The translations under genes were made by a program, and so were the position numbers. From Candidatus Acidiferrum typicum (GTDB lineage: Bacteria; Acidobacteriota; Terriglobia; Acidiferrales; UBA7541), in contig JAOAPV010000064.1 in assembly GCA_025463055.1 (NCBI GenBank), positions 1 to 64,000 of the forward strand: 64,000 bases of DNA. Direction: 5' to 3'. The notes beneath the pieces are model-generated. The model was not told the origin of the DNA, made no database searches, and was given only the letters and a program-made list of their open reading frames with translations. Shown piece by piece: positions 9,619-18,604 of the stretch (position 1 is its first letter; each line of letters starts with the position of its first letter).

Positions 9619-11429
9619 CGCCGCGCATTCTCCGCCCCGTTACGCTGATACAACTGCTCCACATTCCACAGAACGTACGGCTCTAGCACCGCCGGATGAA
9701 AATTTCCGATGCCTTTTTTCGCGCCTACCAAAATATCCGGGCTGGCCAGGAAAATCATCGGATGATGCTCGACGAGGATTTCCTGTACGCGGTCATAGAG
9801 CTTCTTCCGCTCGACAGTATTCGTTGCCGTTAACTGTTGCTCCATTAGGCGGTCGATCTCCGCTTCCCAATTCGTCGCAGCGTGCTTTTGCGAAGGATTC
9901 CACAAATGCATGCCGCCGCTTGAGAGCCACACGTTCAGATCCGAATTCGGGTCGGCGTCGAAGCTGGCAATTCCCAGCACACACGTATCATATTCCTTCG
10001 TCTGTGTGACGCGGTCGATCAGCGAGCGCAGCTCCAGCGGCACCACTTGCACCCGCATGCCCACTTGCTTCAAATCGTCTTGAATTAGCGCCGCCATTTT
10101 TGCGCGGTCGGCATTGGACGAACTCGTGATGATCGAAAACTCTACTGGCTTGCCTTCCGCATCGACAAGCTTCGGTCCGCCGATCTCGTCATTCGTCAAT
10201 CGGAAACCCGCCCCAGCCAGCAGTTGCCGCGATTTATCCAGCGAGCGCCCCGGATATCGAATCGCCGCGTTCGCCCACCTTGGATTTCCAGGCGTGACCG
10301 GTCCCCATAGAGCAGCCCCGCGACCTTGATATACGAGCCGCACAATCGCTTCACGATCGATCGCCAGCGACACCGCCTGCCGAAAGTTCTCAGAGCGAAA
10401 CCAGCCCTGCTTGCGCACCATTTCCGCCGGCGCCTTTTCTCCCAGCTCATTCAAATTGAAAAACAAAAAGTTGTACTCCAGGCCCGGCCCGGCATCCGCC
10501 ATCGTGTAATCGCGCGCCTGCCGCGACAATACCGAAAAATTTTCCGCGCCTAACCGGCTGATCATGTCCGTCTCGCCGGACTGGAATCGCAAAACCTGCG
10601 CATCCGCGCTCGGCACGAACAAAAACACGATCTCATCTAAATACGGGAGCCGATTCCCTTGCTCGTCCGTTTTCCAGTAATACGGATTCCTCTCCAATAC
10701 GAGCCGTTGCCCCGCAACGTATTCCTTCAAGCGAAAGGGCCCGAGTCCCGCCCACTGATTCGCCGCCGTCCCCAATGCCCCGCTTTGTGCCAGCTTTCCT
10801 TCTTTGTACGTCGTTTCCAACAAATGCCGAGGTAGAATTGACCAACTGTCGAACATTCTCTCGCCCACTCCGTACGGCTTCGCTAATTGAAACACGACTG
10901 TCTGCGCATCTACTTTGCGGACCGTAATCGGCTTTCCGTCTATGATCAGCAAATCGCGCTGCGTCGCGTGCACCGCTTCATCCAGGTAAACGCGAAACGT
11001 AAACAACACATCTTCCATATCTACCGGGCGCCCGTCCGAAAACTTCAGTCCCTGCCGAAGCGTCAGCGTATATTGCAAGCCATCCGGGGAAATCTTCCAA
11101 GACTTCGCCAAGGCAGGCTCCGTCAGTTGCGTTGCGCGATTGATGTGCACCAGGTCGCCTTGCATCGTGCTGATAACCTCGCGCGAAGGCGTATCCGCCG
11201 CGGTCAGCGGATTTAGCGTCTTCGGCTCAGCTTTCAGCGCGATCACAATGCGCCCGCCGCGTCGACCACCCTCTCCCGCGACGCGCACTATTTCCTCTTT
11301 TTCACCCGCTGGGACGGAATGCTGCGGTGGAAACGATTTCGCGCGACCGACGAAAAGACTGCAACCCAAAATCGCAACGAGGGCGACAACCGCGCCCATC
11401 TGCGCCGATTTGGCTCTTAGCTCGCTCAC
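9615..11429 (-). CDS. Oligopeptide/dipeptide ABC transporter substrate-binding protein (SBP_bac_5)
   Basis: ALKAEPKTLNPL...LTEPALAKSWKISPDGLQYTLTLRQGLKFSDGRPVDMEDVLFTF; N-terminal hydrophobic/lipobox-like LGC. Confidence 0.92.
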   Translation of the reverse strand: MSELRAKSAQMGAVVALVAILGCSLFVGRAKSFPPQHSVPAGEKEEIVRVAGEGGRRGGRIVIALKAEPKTLNPLTAADTPSREVISTMQGDLVHINRATQLTEPALAKSWKISPDGLQYTLTLRQGLKFSDGRPVDMEDVLFTFRVYLDEAVHATQRDLLIIDGKPITVRKVDAQTVVFQLAKPYGVGERMFDSWSILPRHLLETTYKEGKLAQSGALGTAANQWAGLGPFRLKEYVAGQRLVLERNPYYWKTDEQGNRLPYLDEIVFLFVPSADAQVLRFQSGETDMISRLGAENFSVLSRQARDYTMADAGPGLEYNFLFFNLNELGEKAPAEMVRKQGWFRSENFRQAVSLAIDREAIVRLVYQGRGAALWGPVTPGNPRWANAAIRYPGRSLDKSRQLLAGAGFRLTNDEIGGPKLVDAEGKPVEFSIITSSSNADRAKMAALIQDDLKQVGMRVQVVPLELRSLIDRVTQTKEYDTCVLGIASFDADPNSDLNVWLSSGGMHLWNPSQKHAATNWEAEIDRLMEQQLTATNTVERKKLYDRVQEILVEHHPMIFLASPDILVGAKKGIGNFHPAVLEPYVLWNVEQLYQRNGAENARR

Positions 11430-11430
11430 G

Positions 11431-12477
11431 TCAGACTCCGGCAGATGCTACCTCTATCTTCGTCGCCCTGCTGCTCCCCTGCAATAAACTCGCGAGCACC
11501 AGGTATCCGAGAAAGAACGGCACCATTGCCAGTGCCGGCAAATACATCCACCAATACGAGACCAGCACGTTGTAATGCTGCAAGCTGGCCAACAGATTCC
11601 CCCAACTCGGCAACGGCTCGGGCACGCCCAGCCCCAAAAACGACAACGTCATCTCCGCGAGCACAAACTGCGGAACCAGAACCGCCGCTTGCGTCAGCAC
11701 TACGTTCGCCGTCTCCGGCAAAATATGGCGCCGCAACAAATAGCCACCCGTCGCGCCGAATCCCCGCGCTGCCCGCACAAAGTTGCGTTCCTTCGCGCTG
11801 AGCACAATCCCGCGTACCATTCGCGCCGGACGCGCCCATCCCACCGCTCCGATCACTACGACCACCAACAAAAATGCCTTCACCGGAGGAACCGCCAGCG
11901 GCAGAAACGCGCGCATCGCAAACAGCAAGTAGATCCATGGCAAAGCAAGAAACAGCTCCGCCACTCTCATCAATACTTCGTCTTTCCATCCGCCCCAAAA
12001 CCCCGCGGCCGCCCCGATGCACAATCCGATCGACAACGTCAGTCCCGCGCCAATCAACCCTGCAAGCAACGAGACCTGTCCGCCAAATAAAATGCGCGAC
12101 AGCAAGTCGCGGCCATATCCATCCGTGCCTAGCAAATACACCGGCACATCTGCGCCGAAGAGATGCAAGCGCAGCGGCAGTACTCCAAGCACGCGATACG
12201 GCGCGCCGCTCACAAAGAATCTCACGGGAATTACCCGAGCTCTGTTCTCTTCGTATTCATCAAAGCTGCCCGTTTGCGACTCCTGCGCGTAAGCAAACGG
12301 CCGCAAATGTATTCCGCGGTGCGCATCCAAAAAGTGTAGCCACATCGGTGGCGCGTAGGGATGCTCGCGATCCTGCGTAGCAGGGTCATACGGCGCAAAA
12401 AATCCCGCGCACGCCACGCCCAGATGAAGCGCCCCAAGTACGAGCACGCAAATGATCAATCTCGAGCGCGTGCTCAT
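11431..12477 (-). CDS. Peptide ABC transporter permease (OppC/DppC-like)
   Basis: LGTDGYGRDLLSRILFGGQVSL...ERNFVRAARGFGATGGYLLRRHILPE. Confidence 0.92.
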   Translation of the reverse strand: MSTRSRLIICVLVLGALHLGVACAGFFAPYDPATQDREHPYAPPMWLHFLDAHRGIHLRPFAYAQESQTGSFDEYEENRARVIPVRFFVSGAPYRVLGVLPLRLHLFGADVPVYLLGTDGYGRDLLSRILFGGQVSLLAGLIGAGLTLSIGLCIGAAAGFWGGWKDEVLMRVAELFLALPWIYLLFAMRAFLPLAVPPVKAFLLVVVVIGAVGWARPARMVRGIVLSAKERNFVRAARGFGATGGYLLRRHILPETANVVLTQAAVLVPQFVLAEMTLSFLGLGVPEPLPSWGNLLASLQHYNVLVSYWWMYLPALAMVPFFLGYLVLASLLQGSSRATKIEVASAGV

Positions 12478-13451
12478 CGCTCCGCCGCCTCTGCCCGAAT
12501 GCGCGGGTCCGCCCAGTACAAGAGCAAGTCTGCCGCGAAATTTCCCGCCACCAGAAATAGCGTGGACAGCAGAACGCCCCCAATCACCACATACAAGTCC
12601 CGCGCCAGAATCCCCTCGAGCAGAAACGGACCGAGCCCCGGCCAGCTCATCACGACTTCCGCCAGCAGCGACCCGCTCAGTAGCGCGCCGAGACTAAATC
12701 CGAATAGAGCAATCAGCGGATGCGCCGCCGCTGGCAGCGCGTATCGATACAGCAATCGCCGCCGCGAAATTCCATGCCCCTCCGCCGCTCGCAAAAACGA
12801 TGCTTCCAGCGCCTCCGCCACCGCCGCGCGCACGTGCCGCAGCAAAACCGGCAAGGCCGACGCGACGAGAACGGTCACCGGCAACACCAAGTGCAAAACA
12901 AGATCTCGAATTTTTTGCCCCGCGGAAAATCCGTCGAATCCCACCGACACCATTCCGCCCGTCGGCAGCCACCCGCTTCGCACCGCCAGTACCAATAGCC
13001 CCAGTGCCAGCGCCAAGTCCGGCACAATCAACAACACCGCCGTCGCCCAGCTCAAAGCCACGTCCGCTGGCCGTCCACGCTTCTCCGCGCTCCACACGCC
13101 CAGCGGCAGCGCCAGCATCCACACCAGCACGGTCGCCGTCCCGGTAAGTAGCAGCGTGTTTCGCGCGCGCGTCCAAAGCATAGGCGCTACCGGCGTGTTA
13201 TACGCGAACGAAAATCCCAAATCTCCATGCAGCAGCGCGACGGCCCAGCGTGCGTAACGCACCGCCATCGGCCGGTCCACCTGATAATCCGCGCGCAACG
13301 CGCTCAACCGTTCCGCCGAAATCTGCGGATTCAAGCGCATCTCGTCGAAATAATTGCCCGGAGCCAGCGTGCTGAACGCAAACGCCAACACGGAAACGCC
13401 AAGCAGCAGAAACGCCGCATGCCCCAGCCTTCGCAGTAGAAAACGCATCAT
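12474..13451 (-). CDS. Peptide ABC transporter permease (OppB/DppB-like)
   Basis: MMRFLLRRLGHAAFLLLGVSVLAFAFSTLAPGNYF; ATGA overlaps with both neighbours. Confidence 0.92.
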   Translation of the reverse strand: MMRFLLRRLGHAAFLLLGVSVLAFAFSTLAPGNYFDEMRLNPQISAERLSALRADYQVDRPMAVRYARWAVALLHGDLGFSFAYNTPVAPMLWTRARNTLLLTGTATVLVWMLALPLGVWSAEKRGRPADVALSWATAVLLIVPDLALALGLLVLAVRSGWLPTGGMVSVGFDGFSAGQKIRDLVLHLVLPVTVLVASALPVLLRHVRAAVAEALEASFLRAAEGHGISRRRLLYRYALPAAAHPLIALFGFSLGALLSGSLLAEVVMSWPGLGPFLLEGILARDLYVVIGGVLLSTLFLVAGNFAADLLLYWADPRIRAEAAER

Positions 13452-14254
13452 CGCTCGCGCACCGCTTCTGTTTCGCGATCAACGAGACTCGCACCCAGCA
13501 AGTTCTGCGTTTCAGCGCATCGCGCGCCGCGCAAAATCGTCTCCACCGCGCCTTGCTCAACGATTTTTCCGCGACTCATCACCGCAATCTCATCCGCCAA
13601 GTGCGCCGCCATTCTCAAATCGTGCGTGATGAAAAGGTACGCCAGCCCAAGTGCCCGCTGCAGTTCCACAAGCAAATTCGCGATTTGCCCCTGAATCGAA
13701 CAATCCAGGGCCGACAACACCTCATCCAGAATGAGCAGCTTCGGTTCCAGAATCAGCGCCCGCGCGATAGCCACGCGTTGCCGCTGCCCACCGCTTAACT
13801 CCGCTGGTCTTCGCTCCAAGTACTCCGCGCCAAGCCCCACGCGTTCCAACCCCTGCGCAGCGCGCTCCCTGCGCTCGCGATTCGCAACTCGCCCCTTCAC
13901 TAGCAACGGCTCCGCGACAATCTCTCCCACGGTCCATCGAGGGTTCAGCGAAGTCGCCGGATCCTGAAAGACGATCTGCAGTTTTGGCCGCACTGCGCGT
14001 GATTCCCTCTCCGAAAGTGCAGCCACATCGCGCCCATCAAACCAAATCTGCCCCGATGTCACCGGCTCCAAACAAGCCAGGCACAGCGCAACGCTGCTCT
14101 TCCCCGAGCCCGACTCGCCCACCAGCGCCAGCGTGCTCCCCGGCAAAATCGAAAACGAAACCGAGTCGACGGCCGTAAACGCGGCCGCGCGCCTGCCAAG
14201 TTCGCGGCTGGCATACCTCTTAACCAGGTTTTCGACTCGAATCACCGGCTCCAT
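13448..14254 (-). CDS. Peptide ABC transporter ATP-binding protein (OppF/DppF-like)
   Basis: Walker A GESGSGKS, signature LSGGQRQRVAIARAL, Walker B LLILDE. Confidence 0.93.
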   Translation of the reverse strand: MEPVIRVENLVKRYASRELGRRAAAFTAVDSVSFSILPGSTLALVGESGSGKSSVALCLACLEPVTSGQIWFDGRDVAALSERESRAVRPKLQIVFQDPATSLNPRWTVGEIVAEPLLVKGRVANRERRERAAQGLERVGLGAEYLERRPAELSGGQRQRVAIARALILEPKLLILDEVLSALDCSIQGQIANLLVELQRALGLAYLFITHDLRMAAHLADEIAVMSRGKIVEQGAVETILRGARCAETQNLLGASLVDRETEAVRER

Positions 14255-14269
14255 ATCGGTATCCGCGCC

Positions 14270-15253
14270 TCACGCGGAGAACTTCAAGCACGAAACCTCA
14301 TGGTCGGCGCCCACCATCGCCGCCGCCGGCTCGCGAGCTGGGCACATCTCCATCCGCTCTTCGCAGCGCGGCTCAAACACACACCCCTGCGAAAGTACTG
14401 CGAGGCTCGGCGGTGCTCCCGCAACCACCGGCAGAGGCAACTTTCGTCTTCCAGCGCTCGCGTACTCGACCTGCGGAACACATTTCAGCAGCGCCTGCGT
14501 GTACGGATGCCGCGGTGAGAACAGCACCTCACGCGTCGGACCCACCTCCGCAACCTTTCCCGCATACAGCACCAGCACTCGATCAGCGAATCCAGCAAGA
14601 AGCGCCGGATTATGCGTGATGAAAATGAACGCAATTCCCAGCGCGTCTCGCAGCGATCGAAACAGCGCCAGAATCTCGCGCTGCGTCGTCGAATCCAGCG
14701 AAGCAGTCGGCTCGTCCGCAACCACCAGCGCCGGTTCGCAAGCAATCGCCTGCGCAATCAGTACGCGCTGCTGCTGCCCTCCGCTCAGCTCATGCGGATA
14801 CGAAGAAAAAATCCGCTCGACATCGCCGGTGAAAACCTTCGCCAGGATCTCCCGCACACGCTCGCCGCGCTCTCGTTTGCTGCGCATCCCATGCGCCCGC
14901 AACACTTCTCCAATCTGTTCCCCCACCCGAATCGTCGGATGCAGCGCCAACGACGGCTCCTGAAAAACAATCGATACCCCGCTCCCCCGCACGCGCCGCA
15001 GCCCCACTGCATCCATTCGAACGACATCGGCCCCTTCCAGCAAAATCTCTCCCCCGGTAATCCGCCCATTCGCAGGCAGAAGCCGCAAGAGCGCCGCCGC
15101 CAGCGTGCTCTTCCCCGACCCCGACTCCCCCAGCACCGCCAAAATCTCTCCCGCGTCCACGCCCAAACTCACGCCACTCAGCGCGCGCCACACCCCGCCA
15201 CCCCGCCGCCCATACGCGACGCAAAGATCCCGCACCTCAAGAACGCGCCTCAA
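14270..15253 (-). CDS. Peptide ABC transporter ATP-binding protein (OppD/DppD-like)
   Basis: Walker A GESGSGKST, LSGGQQQRVLIAQAI, C-terminal oligo_HPY region (GCVFEPRCEERMEMC). Confidence 0.93.
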   Translation of the reverse strand: MRRVLEVRDLCVAYGRRGGGVWRALSGVSLGVDAGEILAVLGESGSGKSTLAAALLRLLPANGRITGGEILLEGADVVRMDAVGLRRVRGSGVSIVFQEPSLALHPTIRVGEQIGEVLRAHGMRSKRERGERVREILAKVFTGDVERIFSSYPHELSGGQQQRVLIAQAIACEPALVVADEPTASLDSTTQREILALFRSLRDALGIAFIFITHNPALLAGFADRVLVLYAGKVAEVGPTREVLFSPRHPYTQALLKCVPQVEYASAGRRKLPLPVVAGAPPSLAVLSQGCVFEPRCEERMEMCPAREPAAAMVGADHEVSCLKFSA

Positions 15254-15458
15254 ATCAATGTTTTCCTTTGTACCTGTTCATGTTGAGCCACCCTACCCAA
15301 GCCCACAAGCCAATCGTGTCTACACCGCACACGAACAGTAAGCACACCCTACGCCACCCGGCCGCATGCACGCGACATTCCGTTCGCATGCACGCGACAC
15401 TCCGTTACTGTTCAGGATTTTCTACCCAGGATTTCTGGAGCCAACGATGGTAACTGGC

Positions 15459-15680
15459 CTACGCTCCGATGCGGAACCGATAGTGTTTTTTCCAGCGATA
15501 CACGTCGCCAGCTTTTTGAAATTCGTCCTGCTCAGCCAAAGCCATTTCAGCGAGCGTGTTTTCCACCTCGCGCGCGGAGTAAGGAGTGGGTTCCATTGAG
15601 CCATGCACCTGCTGTGCTGTGCCCTCTCCCATCGCTCTCAATCGAGATTTGACGGTTTCATATCGCGTACGGTCGTCCAT
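15459..15680 (-). CDS. Small conserved-looking hypothetical protein (73 aa)
   Basis: Clean ORF MDDRTRYETVKSRLRAMGEGTAQQVHGSMEPTPYSAREVENTLAEMA... with a plausible winged-helix-like composition. Confidence 0.5.
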   Translation of the reverse strand: MDDRTRYETVKSRLRAMGEGTAQQVHGSMEPTPYSAREVENTLAEMALAEQDEFQKAGDVYRWKKHYRFRIGA

Positions 15681-16471
15681 CGTGTTCTCCCAGCCCGCCC
15701 CATGACTTTGCACCCTATCACAGTGCCATTAGAGCGCTGGATAAATAGGAGGGGACGTTGCGTAGGGCTCGAATCCTTTACCGCTCTCCTTCGGTAGCCA
15801 TTTTATTTCCGCGCTCAGATGCTTATCCACAGACAGACAACTTCCCACAGCCCTCACTAGGCGAACGCCTGTATTCCGGCAGGTAAGTTGTCTGTAGATC
15901 GTGAACAGGTTTTGTGAACGCGAGGCGTCGCGGCTCAGCGTGTCGTGACCATCGCGATTTTTGGACTAAAGGCTACAGGTGTCACGTTGACTGGTGGCGC
16001 AATAGAGCGGGCATTACCGAGGGTTCTCGACCTCGGCATTCGCTGCGTTCGCACCACGTATCAGGTAAGCTTCGGGTGGGCAGCACATCTATATTAGAGG
16101 GGCACAAGTGCATTAGAGGGGGACAGGTGCCGTGCATGGTCGTGAGGAGGCAGGGCACCCGCCCATCAGCGAGGGTCGGCCTCGCCGTGTGAGAACCATG
16201 CTAAATGGTCATTCCACAGATCTGAATACAACAAAACTCCTACGTTGGATTACCTGGTGACTGTCCCGCGTTCGTTCACCATCTCTCGTGCATCTTTATC
16301 CTCTCGCAATCCAGGAGTTTTAAGTGCCCCGGCCTGTCCGTTCCCTCCCTAGGCGGTCGTTCACTAATTCCGCACAAAAAGCCGTTGATAGAACTTTAGT
16401 TCTATTTGCCGGGCCTCTCCGCGGTGCAATTCTCGCCTCTCTACTTAACTGCAATTTCTAGGGGGCACCAC

Positions 16472-16783
16472 ATGAGACTGACACAGTGCATGGGCGCTGC
16501 GGTTCTCTTATGCGCGGCGGCTGCGAGCACGCTCGGGCAAGAATCGCGAAAGGCGATTGCAAAGCCAACGCCGCGATACCCGGAAATCGCAAAGCAACTG
16601 AAATTAGTCGGCACTGTTAAAATCGAAGTCGTTATTGGGCCGGACGGCAAAGTCAAAAATACAAACGTTGTCGGCGGTCATCCTGTCTTGATCGATGCAA
16701 CGCTAGTTGCCTTGAAAGAATGGAAATACGAACCAGCGAAAAGCGAGACGACTGCAACCTTGACCTTCGACTTCCGCCCGTGA
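16472..16783 (+). CDS. Energy transducer TonB C-terminal domain protein (short, secreted)
   Basis: PRYPEIAKQLKLVGTVKIEVVIGPDGKVKNTNVVGGHPVLIDATLVALKEWKYEPA. Confidence 0.85.
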   Translation: MRLTQCMGAAVLLCAAAASTLGQESRKAIAKPTPRYPEIAKQLKLVGTVKIEVVIGPDGKVKNTNVVGGHPVLIDATLVALKEWKYEPAKSETTATLTFDFRP

Positions 16784-17028
16784 ATCTGATGCGTTCCCGT
16801 TTCCAAACACGAACGAGTTCAACTGCTGCGGCCCCGCTGCGCAACAACACGCCTCAAACCAGTCCCCCATAACCATTCATGTTGCGGCACCGCCACCCTC
16901 ACAAGCGATCGTGCCCACACCGCACAACGAAAGATAGGCGGTAACGTTGACCCCCATGGTTCCCCGCCTTAAGATATCTCTTCCAGTTTGTTGTTATATC
17001 CGCGGATTCCGATCCCATTCGAGAGCAA

Positions 17029-18216
17029 ATGCTGGCGCGAATGAACAGTCGCATCCAACGATGGCTTGAGAGCAAACCTCAGCGCTATGCTCTGGCGTTA
17101 GCCGTAACCGCATTCTTTCTAGTTTTGCGTGGCGTTCTCGACCCCGTAATTGGGAGTTATGTCCCGTATCTTGCTGTTCTCCCAGCGATCGTCTTCTCTG
17201 CGTGGTTTTGCGGACTTGGGCCGTCCATTCTCTCCATGCTTCTCGCTTTCCTGGGCGAGCAGTATTGGTTCATTCCGCCGTTCCATACCTTGCGAATTTC
17301 AGGCACCCCGGACCGTGCCGGGGCGATCGTCTACTTCCTCGTCTCCCTGACCATCATCATTTTTGCCGAAACTACACGCCGCATCACAGCCAAGCTGGCC
17401 ACCACCACGGATAAGCTCCGGGAAACGGGCGAAGAGCTCGGCCGCTCTCATGCGGAATTGGAGCAGCGGGTGAGCGAGCGCACCAGCCAGCTCCAGCAAA
17501 CAAACGTCGAGCTGCGCACACAGACGGACGTTGTGCGTCAGCTTTCCAGCCGCCTTTTGCAAATGCAAGACGAGGAACGTCGCCGCATAGCGCGCGAATT
17601 GCATGACAGCGTTGGACAGATTGTGGCGGCCCTGGGGATGAATCTGTCCGCCGTCCAACGCGAAAGCGATCACCTTTCTCCGGACGCCGCAGCCGATGTC
17701 GCTGAAAGCGCGAATCTGGTATCTGAGCTCTCGCGCCAGATTCGCACCATTTCCCATCTGCTCCATCCACCGCTGCTCGATGAAGTCGGCCTCGTTTCCG
17801 CACTGCAGCACTATGTGGAAGGCTTTGCGGAGCGCAGCAAAATCCAGGTCAGCCTCGATTTGCCCACCGACTTGGGCCGCTTGCCTCCCGAAATGGAGAC
17901 GGCGATATTTCGCATTGTTCAGGAGTGCCTGACAAATGTGCACCGGCACTCCGGCAGCACCAGCGCCGCTGTTCGCATCGCAAAGACGGCAAATCAATTG
18001 CGTCTCGAAGTGCAAGACGCTGGCAAGGGTATCCCTTCGGAAAAGCAATCAGAAATAGCCTGCCATGGTAAAACCGGCGTGGGGATGAGTGGAATGCGCG
18101 AGCGCCTCCGGCAGTTCGGCGGCCAGCTCGAGGTCACGTCGGTACCCGGCCAAACCGTAGTGGCAGCAACGCTACCCGTCCGGCAGGCCCAGGGGAAATC
18201 CGCGATCTCCGCCTAG
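17029..18216 (+). CDS. Sensor histidine kinase (DUF4118-like membrane domain, HisKA_3, HATPase_c)
   Basis: ERRRIARELHDSVGQIVAALGMNL; HATPase motifs GKTGVGMSGMRERLRQFGG. Confidence 0.92.
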   Translation: MLARMNSRIQRWLESKPQRYALALAVTAFFLVLRGVLDPVIGSYVPYLAVLPAIVFSAWFCGLGPSILSMLLAFLGEQYWFIPPFHTLRISGTPDRAGAIVYFLVSLTIIIFAETTRRITAKLATTTDKLRETGEELGRSHAELEQRVSERTSQLQQTNVELRTQTDVVRQLSSRLLQMQDEERRRIARELHDSVGQIVAALGMNLSAVQRESDHLSPDAAADVAESANLVSELSRQIRTISHLLHPPLLDEVGLVSALQHYVEGFAERSKIQVSLDLPTDLGRLPPEMETAIFRIVQECLTNVHRHSGSTSAAVRIAKTANQLRLEVQDAGKGIPSEKQSEIACHGKTGVGMSGMRERLRQFGGQLEVTSVPGQTVVAATLPVRQAQGKSAISA

Positions 18217-18314
18217 CGCCCACGCAGCACATAAAGAAACGTCAGTGTCTGCCGTCGAGTACTTCGAAAAAAACCTCTTGGGCCGTCCTGTGAGATGATG
18301 ACGTTTGGGATTTC

Positions 18315-18388
18315 TGGAGCGGGCGATGGGAATCGAACCCACGTCCGAAGCTTGGGAAGCTTCTATACTGCCATTGTACGACGCCCGC
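18315..18388 (-). tRNA. tRNA-Gly(CCC)
   Basis: Minus strand GCGGGCGTCGTACAATGGCAGTATAGAAGCTTCCCAAGCTTCGGACGTGGGTTCGATTCCCATCGCCCGCTCCA; 7-bp acceptor stem, GAAGC/GCTTC anticodon stem, loop TTCCCAA, GGTTCGATTCC T-arm, encoded CCA. Confidence 0.96.
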
Positions 18389-18604
18389 TCAGCCTACCTT
18401 CTGGCTCGATTATACATAATCTCGCCAACGCCAGCTTTTGCAATATCGCCCCCCGCTTCATCCAACGATTTGCACCGCGGTTCACACATAAATCACTTGA
18501 CTTGATTCGGAGCCCAAGCTAGTTTTGTCGCGCCCCCCTTGTCCCGCTGGAGTTAACCACTCCAGATAGGGCCCCTTAGCGTTCAATCGCTTCATCACAT
18601 AAGA

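Noticed and set aside
12361-13257. 298-aa plus-strand ORF opposite the ABC permeases
   Set aside because: Ser/Arg/Pro-rich antisense shadow of two confidently identified permease genes.
15914-16192. 92-aa plus-strand ORF
   Set aside because: Composition not protein-like and the region carries tandem-repeat and palindrome features; more likely non-coding or decayed DNA.
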